Shown here: in pieces, positions 21,737 through 31,169 of the stretch
Numbering within the stretch: the first letter of the stretch is position 1
How the letters are laid out: the number at the start of each line of letters is the position of its first letter
Made by a program: the position numbers and the translations under genes
Notes under the pieces: model-generated
Told to the model about the DNA's origin: nothing
The model's input: the letters and a program-made list of their open reading frames with translations, nothing else
Databases searched by the model: none
Assembly (NCBI GenBank): GCA_020847435.1
Contig: JADLBX010000032.1
Location: forward strand, 1 to 64,000
Source of the DNA: Anaerolineales bacterium
GTDB taxonomy: Bacteria > Chloroflexota > Anaerolineae > Anaerolineales > Villigracilaceae
DNA length: 64,000 nt
Direction: 5' to 3'

Positions 21737-22906
21737 TTATTTGAAACCCAGCTCACTGCGCGAGATGACGTGCCGTTGAATTTCGCTCGTGCCTTCGTAA
21801 ATTTCGGTGATCTTCGCGTCGCGGAAATATCGTTCTACGGGCAGTTCCTTGCTGTAGCCCATGCCGCCGTGAATTTGCACCGCCTGATGCGTCACGTACA
21901 TGGCGGTCTCGCTTGCAAACAATTTTGCCATCGAGGCTTCGAGCGAATAACGTCCGCCGTCCTTTTTGGATTTCTCCTTCGCCATCGCCGCGTTGTAGAT
22001 CAACAGGCGCGACGCTTCGATGCGCGTCTTCATATCTGCGATTTTGAATCCCGTCCCTTGGAATTGACCGATGACTTGACCGAACGCTTCGCGCGACGCC
22101 GCGTACTGTCTCGCCGCTTCATATGCCGCTTCTGCAATCCCCAGCGCTTGTGTCGCGATGCCGATGCGTCCCGCATCCAGCACGGTCATGGCGATCTTGA
22201 AGCCTTCGCCCTCTTTGCCCAACAGATTCTCCGCAGGGACGCGGCAATCCTCAAAGATCAACTCGCTTGTCGCGGAAGCGCGGATGCCGAGTTTCGGCTC
22301 TTTCTTGCCGCGCGTGAGTCCTGGCGTGTTTCCTTCCACGAGGAACGCGCTCACGCCTTTTTGTTTTTTTGCGGGGTCGGTCATCATGAAGACGACAAAA
22401 TAATTTGCCACTGGTCCGCTGGTGACCCACGACTTGCGCCCGTTCAAAATGAAGTGGCCGCCGTCGCGTACGGCGCGCGATCTCATTGTCCCTGCGTCCG
22501 ATCCGCTTTGAGGTTCGGTGAGCGAATATCCGCCGATGGATTTCCCCGAGGCGATGGGCGTCACGAATTTTTTCTTCTGCTCTTCCGTGCCGAACTTCAT
22601 GATGCCGTGACAATACAACGAATTGTTGACCGACATGATGACACCGTGCGACGCATCCGCTTTGCAGATTTCTTCGAGGGCGAGGACGTAGGCGAGCGTG
22701 TCCATGCCTGCGCCGCCGTATTGCTCGGGGATTTCCAAGCCCATGAAGCCGAGCGCGCCCATCTTCTTGATCGTCGCGTGCGGAAATTCTCCGCTCTCGT
22801 CGAACTCCGCCGCAATGGGAAGAATCTCTTTTTGCGCGAAGTCGCGCGCCGCGCTTTGAATCATCTTGTGCTCATCGCTGAGCGAAAACATGGCAAGGTC
22901 GGTCAT
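21737..22906 (-). CDS. Acyl-CoA dehydrogenase
   Basis: GGYSLTEPQSGSDAGTMRSRAVRDG; QIHGGMGYSKELPVERYFRDAKITEIYEGTSEIQR. Confidence 0.95.
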   Translation of the reverse strand: MTDLAMFSLSDEHKMIQSAARDFAQKEILPIAAEFDESGEFPHATIKKMGALGFMGLEIPEQYGGAGMDTLAYVLALEEICKADASHGVIMSVNNSLYCHGIMKFGTEEQKKKFVTPIASGKSIGGYSLTEPQSGSDAGTMRSRAVRDGGHFILNGRKSWVTSGPVANYFVVFMMTDPAKKQKGVSAFLVEGNTPGLTRGKKEPKLGIRASATSELIFEDCRVPAENLLGKEGEGFKIAMTVLDAGRIGIATQALGIAEAAYEAARQYAASREAFGQVIGQFQGTGFKIADMKTRIEASRLLIYNAAMAKEKSKKDGGRYSLEASMAKLFASETAMYVTHQAVQIHGGMGYSKELPVERYFRDAKITEIYEGTSEIQRHVISRSELGFK

Positions 22907-23021
22907 GGAGCCTCCGTCGTGGTGTGTTGCGCGTGATTATACCCTGTGGGGTGGGGGAGATTCCTGCAAAGGTTGGAGGCGAAAATTTGTTATCGTTTTT
23001 ATGATGCTTCGGGGAATTTAC

Positions 23022-23834
23022 TCAATTGGCAAGATCAACTTTTATGGCGCCGAGAAGTTCTTGAATCTGTTCCTCGCTGATCGGGCATCGCACAGTTCGC
23101 TCCGCATTGTTCTGTAGGTAGATTTGAGTCTTATCGAGGTGTTGTTGCTGGAACGCGGCTTGATAAAGCAGGTTTGCCCCGAAACGCGGGTCTTTATAAA
23201 GCAAGAACACAAACGGTTTCATCCAGAAAGGCATACCGTCTCCTTGCGATAGCTTTGTCTTGTTCCCGCTCGGCGAAGCATGGACCACTCTAAACTTGAG
23301 TTTGCTTGAAAGATGATTCATTAACAGCAACCCTGCAAGTTTTGAGTTCAGGTATAAACTGAGCGCGCTTTGATTTTTCTTTGGATTGACAATTTCACTC
23401 ACATTAATGCTTCGAGCAAAATCTAATCCGTCTGTGGCTGTGTTGACGACGAGTGGCACAGGCGTTTGCGTGAGGGCGGGATGCAAACTGTAGGTTAAGA
23501 TGTATGGAGCCAACGCGTTTACTTCAAAGTGCATTTCATTCCCTTGTTTTGAATGCGCAATTTTGCCGAGCATGACTCCCGCGTTGTTGAAGAGGACATC
23601 TACACTGCCAAGCGATTCTCTAATTCTTGCGGCAACTTGCAAGATAGCGGATTGATCGCTGAGATCGGCGGTAAAAACCCCCAGCTTGGTTGAAGGAAAG
23701 GCGTTTTTCAGCCCGCTGATCTGGTCGTCGGTTCTGACAATGACGGCGACGCGATGACCCTCGTCAAGTAGAAGTTTTAGTAATTCCAATCCGATTCCCG
23801 ACGCGCCGCCGGTCAAAACGATGTTTTTAGTCAT
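23022..23834 (-). CDS. Short-chain dehydrogenase/reductase
   Basis: NIVLTGGASGIGLELLKLL; NNAGVM; start trimmed to MTKNIVLTGG. Confidence 0.88.
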   Translation of the reverse strand: MTKNIVLTGGASGIGLELLKLLLDEGHRVAVIVRTDDQISGLKNAFPSTKLGVFTADLSDQSAILQVAARIRESLGSVDVLFNNAGVMLGKIAHSKQGNEMHFEVNALAPYILTYSLHPALTQTPVPLVVNTATDGLDFARSINVSEIVNPKKNQSALSLYLNSKLAGLLLMNHLSSKLKFRVVHASPSGNKTKLSQGDGMPFWMKPFVFLLYKDPRFGANLLYQAAFQQQHLDKTQIYLQNNAERTVRCPISEEQIQELLGAIKVDLAN

Positions 23835-23914
23835 TTTCAGGTCCTGATTAATGTGCAATCTTTCGCTTTGTTGCGGATATTATACATGCTCGTCCCTCTG
23901 ATACAATCAGCCGC

Positions 23915-24805
23915 ATGGACACAAAGCCCTCGCCCGAAGAGCGCGTTTGGTCGGCGCTGGCGCATCTCTCCGCGCTGGCGATGGGTATGGGGTTGATTTT
24001 TCCAATCCTTGGTTGGGCGGAACAGCGGCGCAAGTCGAAGTTCATCGCGTTTCAATCGTTACAGGCGTTAGGCTATCAATCGTTGGGGTACACGATTTGG
24101 ATTATCGGTGGCTTGCTCGTGGCGGTCGTTAGCATATTTTTTCTGCTGTTAAATATGGGTGACGCGTTGCGTTCCGAAGCTGTGCTCACGAGTTGGATGA
24201 TCGGTCATTTCAGTCTAACTTTTGCCTTGCTTGGTTTGTATTTCATTCTCCCCATCCTTGCCGCGCTGGCTTGCGCCCTCGGCAAAGATTTTCGCTATCC
24301 GCTCATGGGGACGCGGCTGGCGAAATATCTCGACTACGCTTCTGAAAGCGGGCTACAAGAAGCCCACGAAGATCGCTGGGTCGCGGCGGCGGGACATTTC
24401 AGCGTCATCATCGCCATGTGGGGATTACTCGTTCCAGCCGCCGCGTGGATTTTGCAAGGCAAGCGCAGCGCGTGGTTAAAGTTTCAATCCGCACAGGCGA
24501 TTGTGCTTCACACGTGCGTCCTCCTATTGGGATTCGTCGCGCTCTTTCTTTACATGTCCGGCTTTGTCGTTTTTATCGCGCTGACTGGAGTCGGGGGCAC
24601 GCCAATGAGTTCTGGCGCTGGTCTTATCGCTGTACTTATCATGTTTGGCTTGATGCTAGTTGCCTTGCTGATTCTGCTTGTCATTCCACTTTTTCACATC
24701 ATGGGACAGTGGGCGGGCTATCGCGTTCTCAAAGGCGACGATTATCGTTATCCGATCATCGGAAGATTTGTTTCGAGATGGCTTTCTGGTGGAAAGGGCG
24801 AGTAG
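23915..24805 (+). CDS. DUF4870-type membrane protein, duplicated domain
   Basis: EERVWSALAHLSALAMGMGLIFP...; second related half EDRWVAAAGHFSVIIAMWGLLVPAAAWILQG. Confidence 0.65.
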   Translation: MDTKPSPEERVWSALAHLSALAMGMGLIFPILGWAEQRRKSKFIAFQSLQALGYQSLGYTIWIIGGLLVAVVSIFFLLLNMGDALRSEAVLTSWMIGHFSLTFALLGLYFILPILAALACALGKDFRYPLMGTRLAKYLDYASESGLQEAHEDRWVAAAGHFSVIIAMWGLLVPAAAWILQGKRSAWLKFQSAQAIVLHTCVLLLGFVALFLYMSGFVVFIALTGVGGTPMSSGAGLIAVLIMFGLMLVALLILLVIPLFHIMGQWAGYRVLKGDDYRYPIIGRFVSRWLSGGKGE

Positions 24806-24811
24806 TGGATG

Positions 24812-24876
24812 TTAGCCACAGAGACCGCCGAGATCATTGAGAAAATCTCTTAACTCTCTGTGGACTCTGTGGCTAA
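24812..24876. repeat. TTAGCCACAGAG palindromic intergenic repeat
   Basis: 12-bp terminal inverted repeat TTAGCCACAGAG / CTCTGTGGCTAA around GAGAAAATCTCTTAA centre. Confidence 0.85.
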
Positions 24877-24905
24877 AAAATTTCCAATTCTCATAGGAGT
24901 TTTTT

Positions 24906-25730
24906 ATGAAAATTCTCATCGCAACAGATATGGAAGGCATCACCGGCGTTACCACATGGGATCAGGTGACGCCCGGTCACGCGGAGTATGCGCGCTTCCG
25001 TCGCTTGATGACGCAGGATGTGAACGCCGCCATTCGCGGCGCGCTCGAAGCAGGAGCAGACGAGATCATCGTCGCGGATGGGCATTGGAATGGCTCGAAC
25101 ATCCTCATCGAAGAACTCGATCCGCGCGCCCGCCTCAACACGGGTTCGCCCTCTCCGCTTTCGATGATGCAGGGCATTGATGAAAGCGTGGACGGCGTTT
25201 TCTTCGTCGGCTATCACGCGCGCAATGGAATGCAAAATGCGATCCTTGATCATACGTGGTCGTCAAAAACGGTTGCGAATCTTTGGCTCAACGAAATTCT
25301 CACCGGCGAATACGGGCTCAACGCCGCGCTTGCCGGTCATTTCGGGGTTCCGGTCATCATGGTCACCGGCGACCAGACCGCTTGCGCGGAGGTTGAAAAT
25401 CTACTCGGCGACATGGAACATGCGATAGTGAAACAGGCGACGGGACGTTTTGCCGCCGAATGTCTGCCGCCGCAGGTGACGCAGGAGCTGATCTTCAACG
25501 CGGCCGCGCGCGCTGTGACGCGGCTTGCGGACGGCGACTCGCCCGATCCCTTCGTCTTGGATTCTCCGATTCGCGCGACTGTCGAATTTTTCACCTCGGA
25601 TATGGCGGATCGCGCCGCCCTGATGCCTGCCTCAAGCCGTGAGGAGACGCGCGTCTCTTTGACTGGGCAAACCATGGACGTCGTCTATCGCGGCTTTCGC
25701 GCGTTGGTGACATTGGCGTTATCTTCGTAA
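24906..25730 (+). CDS. M55 family D-aminopeptidase (DppA-like)
   Basis: MKILIATDMEGITGVTTWDQV; ADGHWNG; YHARNGMQNAILDHT. Confidence 0.9.
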   Translation: MKILIATDMEGITGVTTWDQVTPGHAEYARFRRLMTQDVNAAIRGALEAGADEIIVADGHWNGSNILIEELDPRARLNTGSPSPLSMMQGIDESVDGVFFVGYHARNGMQNAILDHTWSSKTVANLWLNEILTGEYGLNAALAGHFGVPVIMVTGDQTACAEVENLLGDMEHAIVKQATGRFAAECLPPQVTQELIFNAAARAVTRLADGDSPDPFVLDSPIRATVEFFTSDMADRAALMPASSREETRVSLTGQTMDVVYRGFRALVTLALSS

Positions 25731-25753
25731 CGCAAAATGGCATTTTGCGCTAC
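25727..25753. repeat. Short hairpin repeat GTAACGCAAAATGGCATTTTGCGCTAC
   Basis: Palindrome with GTANCGC ends; compare 40013-40035 and 434-456. Confidence 0.6.
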
Positions 25754-25797
25754 TGTTCGCAGTGTGGGATGCTTGCCCGCACCACGAAGTTGAAGGA

Positions 25798-25830
25798 GGC
25801 GAGGCAGTTGTCCCGTCGGCGCGAAGCGGC
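25798..25830 (+). repeat. 33-bp direct repeat, copy 1 (upstream of pot-type operon)
   Basis: GGCGAGGCAGttgTCCCGTCGGcGCGAAGCGG; copy 2 at 30060-30092. Confidence 0.75.
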
Positions 25831-25857
25831 TTTTTATCCCAAATCGGAAATGGGTGA

Positions 25858-25887
25858 TTGACGTTTTGCCGAAAGTTTCCATATAAT
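25858..25887 (+). promoter_or_regulatory. Sigma70-like promoter for the solute-binding protein gene
   Basis: TTGACG - 18 nt - TATAAT upstream of 26017 start. Confidence 0.6.
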
Positions 25888-26016
25888 CAGACGCAACACA
25901 TCCGAATACAGTGTGCGGTGTTATTTTCGGTATCGGATGGAAGGAGGCTGTGCGCGGCAAAGTCCCAGTGTTGTGAAGATTCTTTTTTGACAGTCAACTA
26001 TTTCAAGGAGAATAAA

Positions 26017-27225
26017 ATGAAACTTACGTTGAAGATGTTCCATTTGATTGCGGCGCTCATCGTCGTGAGCATGATCCTCTCGGCGTGCGGTGCGGCGGCA
26101 ACCGAAGCGCCGGCGACGGAAGCGCCCGCCACCGAAGCCGCTGGCAATGAAGGCGCGGTGGGTATCGTCGCGTGGCCCGGTTATATCGAGCGCGGCGCCA
26201 ACGACCCGGCGTATGACTGGGTGACCGCCTTCGAAGCGGAGACCGGTTGCAAAGTGACCGTGAAAGACGCGGCGACGTCGGATGAGATGGTGCAGTTGAT
26301 GAATTCCGGCGAATACGATCTGGTCACTGCCTCTGGCGACTCGAGTCTGCGCCTCGTGTATGGCGGCTCGGTGCAGGAAATTGACGTTACAAAGATTCCA
26401 TCCTATGGCACGGTTGATGAACGTTTGCAGAATGCGCCGTGGCACACGGTGGATAAAAACGGCGACGGAACTCCGGAGCATTACGGCGTTCCGTATCAAT
26501 TCGGGCTCAATGTGTTGATGTACAACACGACCGTATTTCCCGAGCCGCCCACCTCATGGGCTGTTGTCTTTGAGCCGATGGATTTGCCGGACGGCAAGCC
26601 GAACAAGGACCGCGTGCAGGGTTATGTTGGTCCGATTTATATTGCCGACGCGGCTGTGTATCTCAAAGCGCATAAACCGGAGTTGGGAATCACGGATCCG
26701 TATGAGTTAACCGAGGAACAATTTCAAGCAGCGCTTGATTTGTTGAAGACTCAACGCACGATCGCGCCCAAGTATTGGGGCGATTATCTCTTGCAGATCG
26801 AGGATTTCAAGAACGAAGGCTTTGCCGCCGCTCCCTCATGGCCCCTTCAGGTGAACCTCCTGCAAGCCGACGGTCAACCGATCGCCAGCGTCATCCCGGA
26901 TGAGGGCGCGACCGGCTGGGCAGATACGACCATGATGTCGTCCAAGGCGCCGCATCCCAAGTGCGCGTATCTCTGGCTCGAACACTCGCTCGACCCGAAA
27001 GTGCAAGGCGACGTTGCGGCTTGGTTCGGCTCGAATCCTTCGGTTCCGGCTGGATGCACCGCAAGCGAATTGTTGACCGCCGATGGTTGCAAACTCAACG
27101 GCTTCAATGATTTCGACAAGATCTACTTCTGGAAGACGCCGATCGCCGCTTGCGGCAACGGCGAATCCAACTGCGTCACGTACGATCGTTGGACGGAAGA
27201 ATTCACTGCGATTGTCGGACAGTAA
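26017..27225 (+). CDS. potD: Spermidine/putrescine-type ABC transporter substrate-binding lipoprotein
   Basis: Lipobox MILSACG; VGIVAWPGYIERG; upstream of potABC-type genes. Confidence 0.82.
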   Translation: MKLTLKMFHLIAALIVVSMILSACGAAATEAPATEAPATEAAGNEGAVGIVAWPGYIERGANDPAYDWVTAFEAETGCKVTVKDAATSDEMVQLMNSGEYDLVTASGDSSLRLVYGGSVQEIDVTKIPSYGTVDERLQNAPWHTVDKNGDGTPEHYGVPYQFGLNVLMYNTTVFPEPPTSWAVVFEPMDLPDGKPNKDRVQGYVGPIYIADAAVYLKAHKPELGITDPYELTEEQFQAALDLLKTQRTIAPKYWGDYLLQIEDFKNEGFAAAPSWPLQVNLLQADGQPIASVIPDEGATGWADTTMMSSKAPHPKCAYLWLEHSLDPKVQGDVAAWFGSNPSVPAGCTASELLTADGCKLNGFNDFDKIYFWKTPIAACGNGESNCVTYDRWTEEFTAIVGQ

Positions 27226-27234
27226 AGTTTAATG

Positions 27235-27262
27235 CGCGGGGACGAGGAGACTCGTCCCCGCG
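27235..27262 (+). terminator. Intra-operon hairpin between SBP and ATPase genes
   Basis: CGCGGGGACGAG-GAGA-CTCGTCCCCGCG, 12-bp perfect stem, short T-rich tail. Confidence 0.65.
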
Positions 27263-27280
27263 TTCTTTCGAGGATTCTCA

Positions 27281-28327
<1,047 letters not shown>

Positions 28328-28328
28328 G

Positions 28329-29234
28329 ATGTTTCAACGAATTTCCACCTACCTGTATTTGCGCCCGCGTTTGTCGCTGGCTCTGTTGTTGTTGCCGCCT
28401 CTGGTTTGGTTTCTGGTCGTTTACATCGGCTCACTGCTTTCCATGCTGGTCAACAGCTTCTTTTACCTCGACGGCTTCACGGGGCAGGTAGTGCGGCAGT
28501 TCACGCTGGATACCTACGCAAAATTATTCATCCCCACCAATGTGCAAATCCTCTCGCGGACGTTGTTCATGGCGCTGGCGGTCACGCTTGGCTGTATCGT
28601 TCTCGCCTTTCCGCTCTCGTATTACATGGCACGGATCGCTTCTCCGCGCATGAAGACGTTCCTGTATCTTGCCGTCACGCTTCCGTTGTGGTCGAGTTAC
28701 GTCGTGCGCGTCTATTCATGGAAATTGATTCTGGCGCAGGAGGGAATCATTTCATGGTTCGCGCGCTTGCTTCACCTCGACGGCGTCTTGAACTGGTATC
28801 TGAGTTCGCCGCTTCTCGGTGGACCCTCGTTGGGCATTTCACTCACTGGAGTTTTTCTCGTTTTTGTTTATATCTGGCTTCCGTACATGATTTTGCCGAT
28901 TCAGACGGCTCTCGAACGCGTGCCCAAATCTCTGATCGAAGCCTCCAGCGATTTGGGCGCCAGCCCCGCGCAGACGTTTCGCAATGTGATTCTGCCGCTG
29001 GCGTTTCCCGGCGTGGTGGCTGGTTCGATCTTCACGTTTTCGCTGACTCTCGGAGATTTCATCGTCCCGTCGTTGTTCGGGAATTCGAGTTTTTTCATCG
29101 GCAAGGCGGTGCTGACGTATCAGGGCACGTCGGGCAACATTCCTCTCGCCGCCGCGTTCACGATGGGACCCATCGTCATTATGATCGTTTATCTCCTCAT
29201 CGCCCGCAGACTGGGAGCCTTCGATGCGCTCTAA
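28329..29234 (+). CDS. potB: ABC transporter permease (PotB-like)
   Basis: Polytopic; EASSDLGASPAQTFRNVILPLAFPG (EAA motif). Confidence 0.88.
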   Translation: MFQRISTYLYLRPRLSLALLLLPPLVWFLVVYIGSLLSMLVNSFFYLDGFTGQVVRQFTLDTYAKLFIPTNVQILSRTLFMALAVTLGCIVLAFPLSYYMARIASPRMKTFLYLAVTLPLWSSYVVRVYSWKLILAQEGIISWFARLLHLDGVLNWYLSSPLLGGPSLGISLTGVFLVFVYIWLPYMILPIQTALERVPKSLIEASSDLGASPAQTFRNVILPLAFPGVVAGSIFTFSLTLGDFIVPSLFGNSSFFIGKAVLTYQGTSGNIPLAAAFTMGPIVIMIVYLLIARRLGAFDAL

Positions 29235-30054
29235 GCCTTCCGCTCAATCCTCTGGCGAACACGCTCCGTGGTGGTTGAAATTGGGCGCGGTCGGCGCGTT
29301 GCTCTTTTTGCACATTCCGCTGGCGTTGATCTTCCTCTACGCGTTCACCACCGACGAATCGGGCTACACCTTTCCTCCGCCGGGACTCACCCTCAAGTGG
29401 ATTCCGCGCGCGCTCGCCAACCCGGATATGCAAGCCGCGCTGCTGCTCACGGTGAAAGTGGCGGCGGTGGCGACGGTCGCCGCGCTGATCCTCGGGACGC
29501 TTGCCGCGGCGGCGGTTTATCGCTACGACTTCTTCGGCAAGGAAACCGTCTCGTTTATGTTGATCCTTCCGCTGGCGCTGCCCGGCATTGTGACAGGCAT
29601 CGCCATCCGTTCGGCGATCAGCCTGTTGGATATTCCATTTTCGTTTTGGACGATCGTCATCGGTCACGCGACGTTTTGTGTGGTGGTCGTGTACAACAAT
29701 GTGCTGGCGCGCTTCCGCCGTTCAAGCGGCTCGATGGTGGAAGCCTCGATGGATTTGGGCGCGAATTCGTTCCAGACTTTCCGTTATGTGATCTTCCCCA
29801 ATATCGGCACGGCGCTCCTGGCGGGCGGCATCCTCGCCTTTTCGCTGTCGTTCGACGAGGTAATCGTCACTACGTTCACTGCGGGATTACAGCAAACGCT
29901 GCCGATTTGGATCTTCTCGCAAATGTTGAAGCCGCGCAACCGACCAATTACCAATGTGACCGCCATGCTGGTGGTGGTGATCACGGCGATTCCGATTCTG
30001 ATCGCTCAGCGCATCTCCGCGCGCGGTTCGGATTCGGAAGGGGCGACGAAGTAG
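29224..30054 (+). CDS. potC: ABC transporter permease (PotC-like)
   Basis: EASMDLGANSFQTFRYVIFPNIG (EAA motif); overlaps potB end. Confidence 0.88.
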   Translation: MRSKPSAQSSGEHAPWWLKLGAVGALLFLHIPLALIFLYAFTTDESGYTFPPPGLTLKWIPRALANPDMQAALLLTVKVAAVATVAALILGTLAAAAVYRYDFFGKETVSFMLILPLALPGIVTGIAIRSAISLLDIPFSFWTIVIGHATFCVVVVYNNVLARFRRSSGSMVEASMDLGANSFQTFRYVIFPNIGTALLAGGILAFSLSFDEVIVTTFTAGLQQTLPIWIFSQMLKPRNRPITNVTAMLVVVITAIPILIAQRISARGSDSEGATK

Positions 30055-30059
30055 AAGTG

Positions 30060-30092
30060 GGCGAGGCAGGCATCCCGTCGGGGCGAAGCGGA
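30060..30092 (+). repeat. 33-bp direct repeat, copy 2 (downstream of pot-type operon)
   Basis: GGCGAGGCAGgcaTCCCGTCGGgGCGAAGCGG. Confidence 0.75.
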
Positions 30093-30111
30093 AATTCGTC
30101 ATCCAAAAAGA

Positions 30112-30139
30112 TTGACAGCGCGTCGATTCCCATTACAAT
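30112..30139 (+). promoter_or_regulatory. Sigma70-like promoter with no close CDS
   Basis: TTGACA - 16 nt - TACAAT; next CDS starts near 30524. Confidence 0.6.
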
Positions 30140-30361
30140 TCGTCTCATCATCCTACAAGGAGCGTTGATATTCTAGCGACTCGCACGAGTGTGAATGAGT
30201 AACTGCTTGTGCCCTTTCTATAATTTACGCCACGAATAAAATCTGGCTTCCGCCGCCCTCCAATTCAGACTTGGTGAGGCGGCGGGACTGCTTAAGGACG
30301 ATGCAGTCAACACAGTGGTTTAGAGCTGTTGTATTGGCTGTTTTTGATTCTCTGAGATTCG

Positions 30362-30447
30362 TCAGCCACCGAGCTCGCAGAGTTCTCTGAGAAAATCTTA
30401 AAATCTCTGCGCGCTCTCCCGAAGATCAGCGGGACGATGTGTGGCTA
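30362..30447. repeat. Second TTAGCCACAGAG-type palindromic repeat, interrupted
   Basis: TCAGCCACCGAGCTCGCAGAG...GAGAAAATCTTAAAATCTCTGCGCGCTCT-cccgaagatcagcgggacgatgt-GTGGCTAA. Confidence 0.7.
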
Positions 30448-30523
30448 AGAAAAAGTGTTTCACCTTTGGCGCAAGCCAAAGTATCTTTTGGGCGAAATGC
30501 CCTTGTCAAAACGAAAGGAAAGA

Positions 30524-31054
30524 ATGACCGGTCAATTTTATTCCCATCTCAACCCGAAATGTGATGCGGGCGCGTTTGAAGAAAAAGGCGGATACGGCGT
30601 GTTCGCCCGTGAGCCGATCAAGCAAGGCGAGTTGGTCTGTTTGTGGGGCGGGCGCATCGTTGCCGCAGACGAGCTCGACCCCGCGATGGAGTCTTTCACC
30701 CAGCGCATTTTGCAGATCGAGGAGGGTTTTTATATCGAGGCGCCCCTGCCGCTCGAGCCGACGGATTGCTTCAACCATTCGTGCGAACCGAATGTGGGCT
30801 TCACGGGGCAGATCGGTTTGATTGCCATGCGCGATATCAAGGCGGGTGAGGAACTCAATTTCGATTACGCCATGTGCGATGGCTCGGTCTACGACGAATT
30901 CGAATGTCGTTGCGGGAGCTCGAATTGCCGCGGGCGCGTCAAAGGCAGTGATTGGTCCATCCCCGAGTTGTGGGAAAAATATGACGGCTACTTCATGCCG
31001 TATTTGGCGCGGCGGGTAGAGAAACTCAAAGCCGCCGCACGCGTTCACGCCTAA
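30524..31054 (+). CDS. SET domain-containing protein
   Basis: GYGVFAREPIKQGELV; DCFNHSCEPNVGF; GEELNFDYAMCD; post-SET-like CRCGSSNCRG. Confidence 0.88.
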   Translation: MTGQFYSHLNPKCDAGAFEEKGGYGVFAREPIKQGELVCLWGGRIVAADELDPAMESFTQRILQIEEGFYIEAPLPLEPTDCFNHSCEPNVGFTGQIGLIAMRDIKAGEELNFDYAMCDGSVYDEFECRCGSSNCRGRVKGSDWSIPELWEKYDGYFMPYLARRVEKLKAAARVHA

Positions 31055-31060
31055 GGCAAA

Positions 31061-31100
31061 CGGATTGCACGGTACAATTGTGCAATCCGTTTTATTTTTT
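31061..31100 (+). terminator. Rho-independent terminator
   Basis: CGGATTGCAC-GGTACAATT-GTGCAATCCG-TTTTATTTTTT. Confidence 0.85.
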
Positions 31101-31169
31101 AGATCGTGCGGCGCGCCTGACTCTTTTAACCGACTCTGCCGTTTAGGCGCGAAGCGCCCTCCCGTTACC

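Noticed and set aside
26090-26145. TEAPATEAPATEA codon repeats in the solute-binding lipoprotein
   Set aside because: Typical low-complexity linker after a lipobox in this kind of lipoprotein; not notable.
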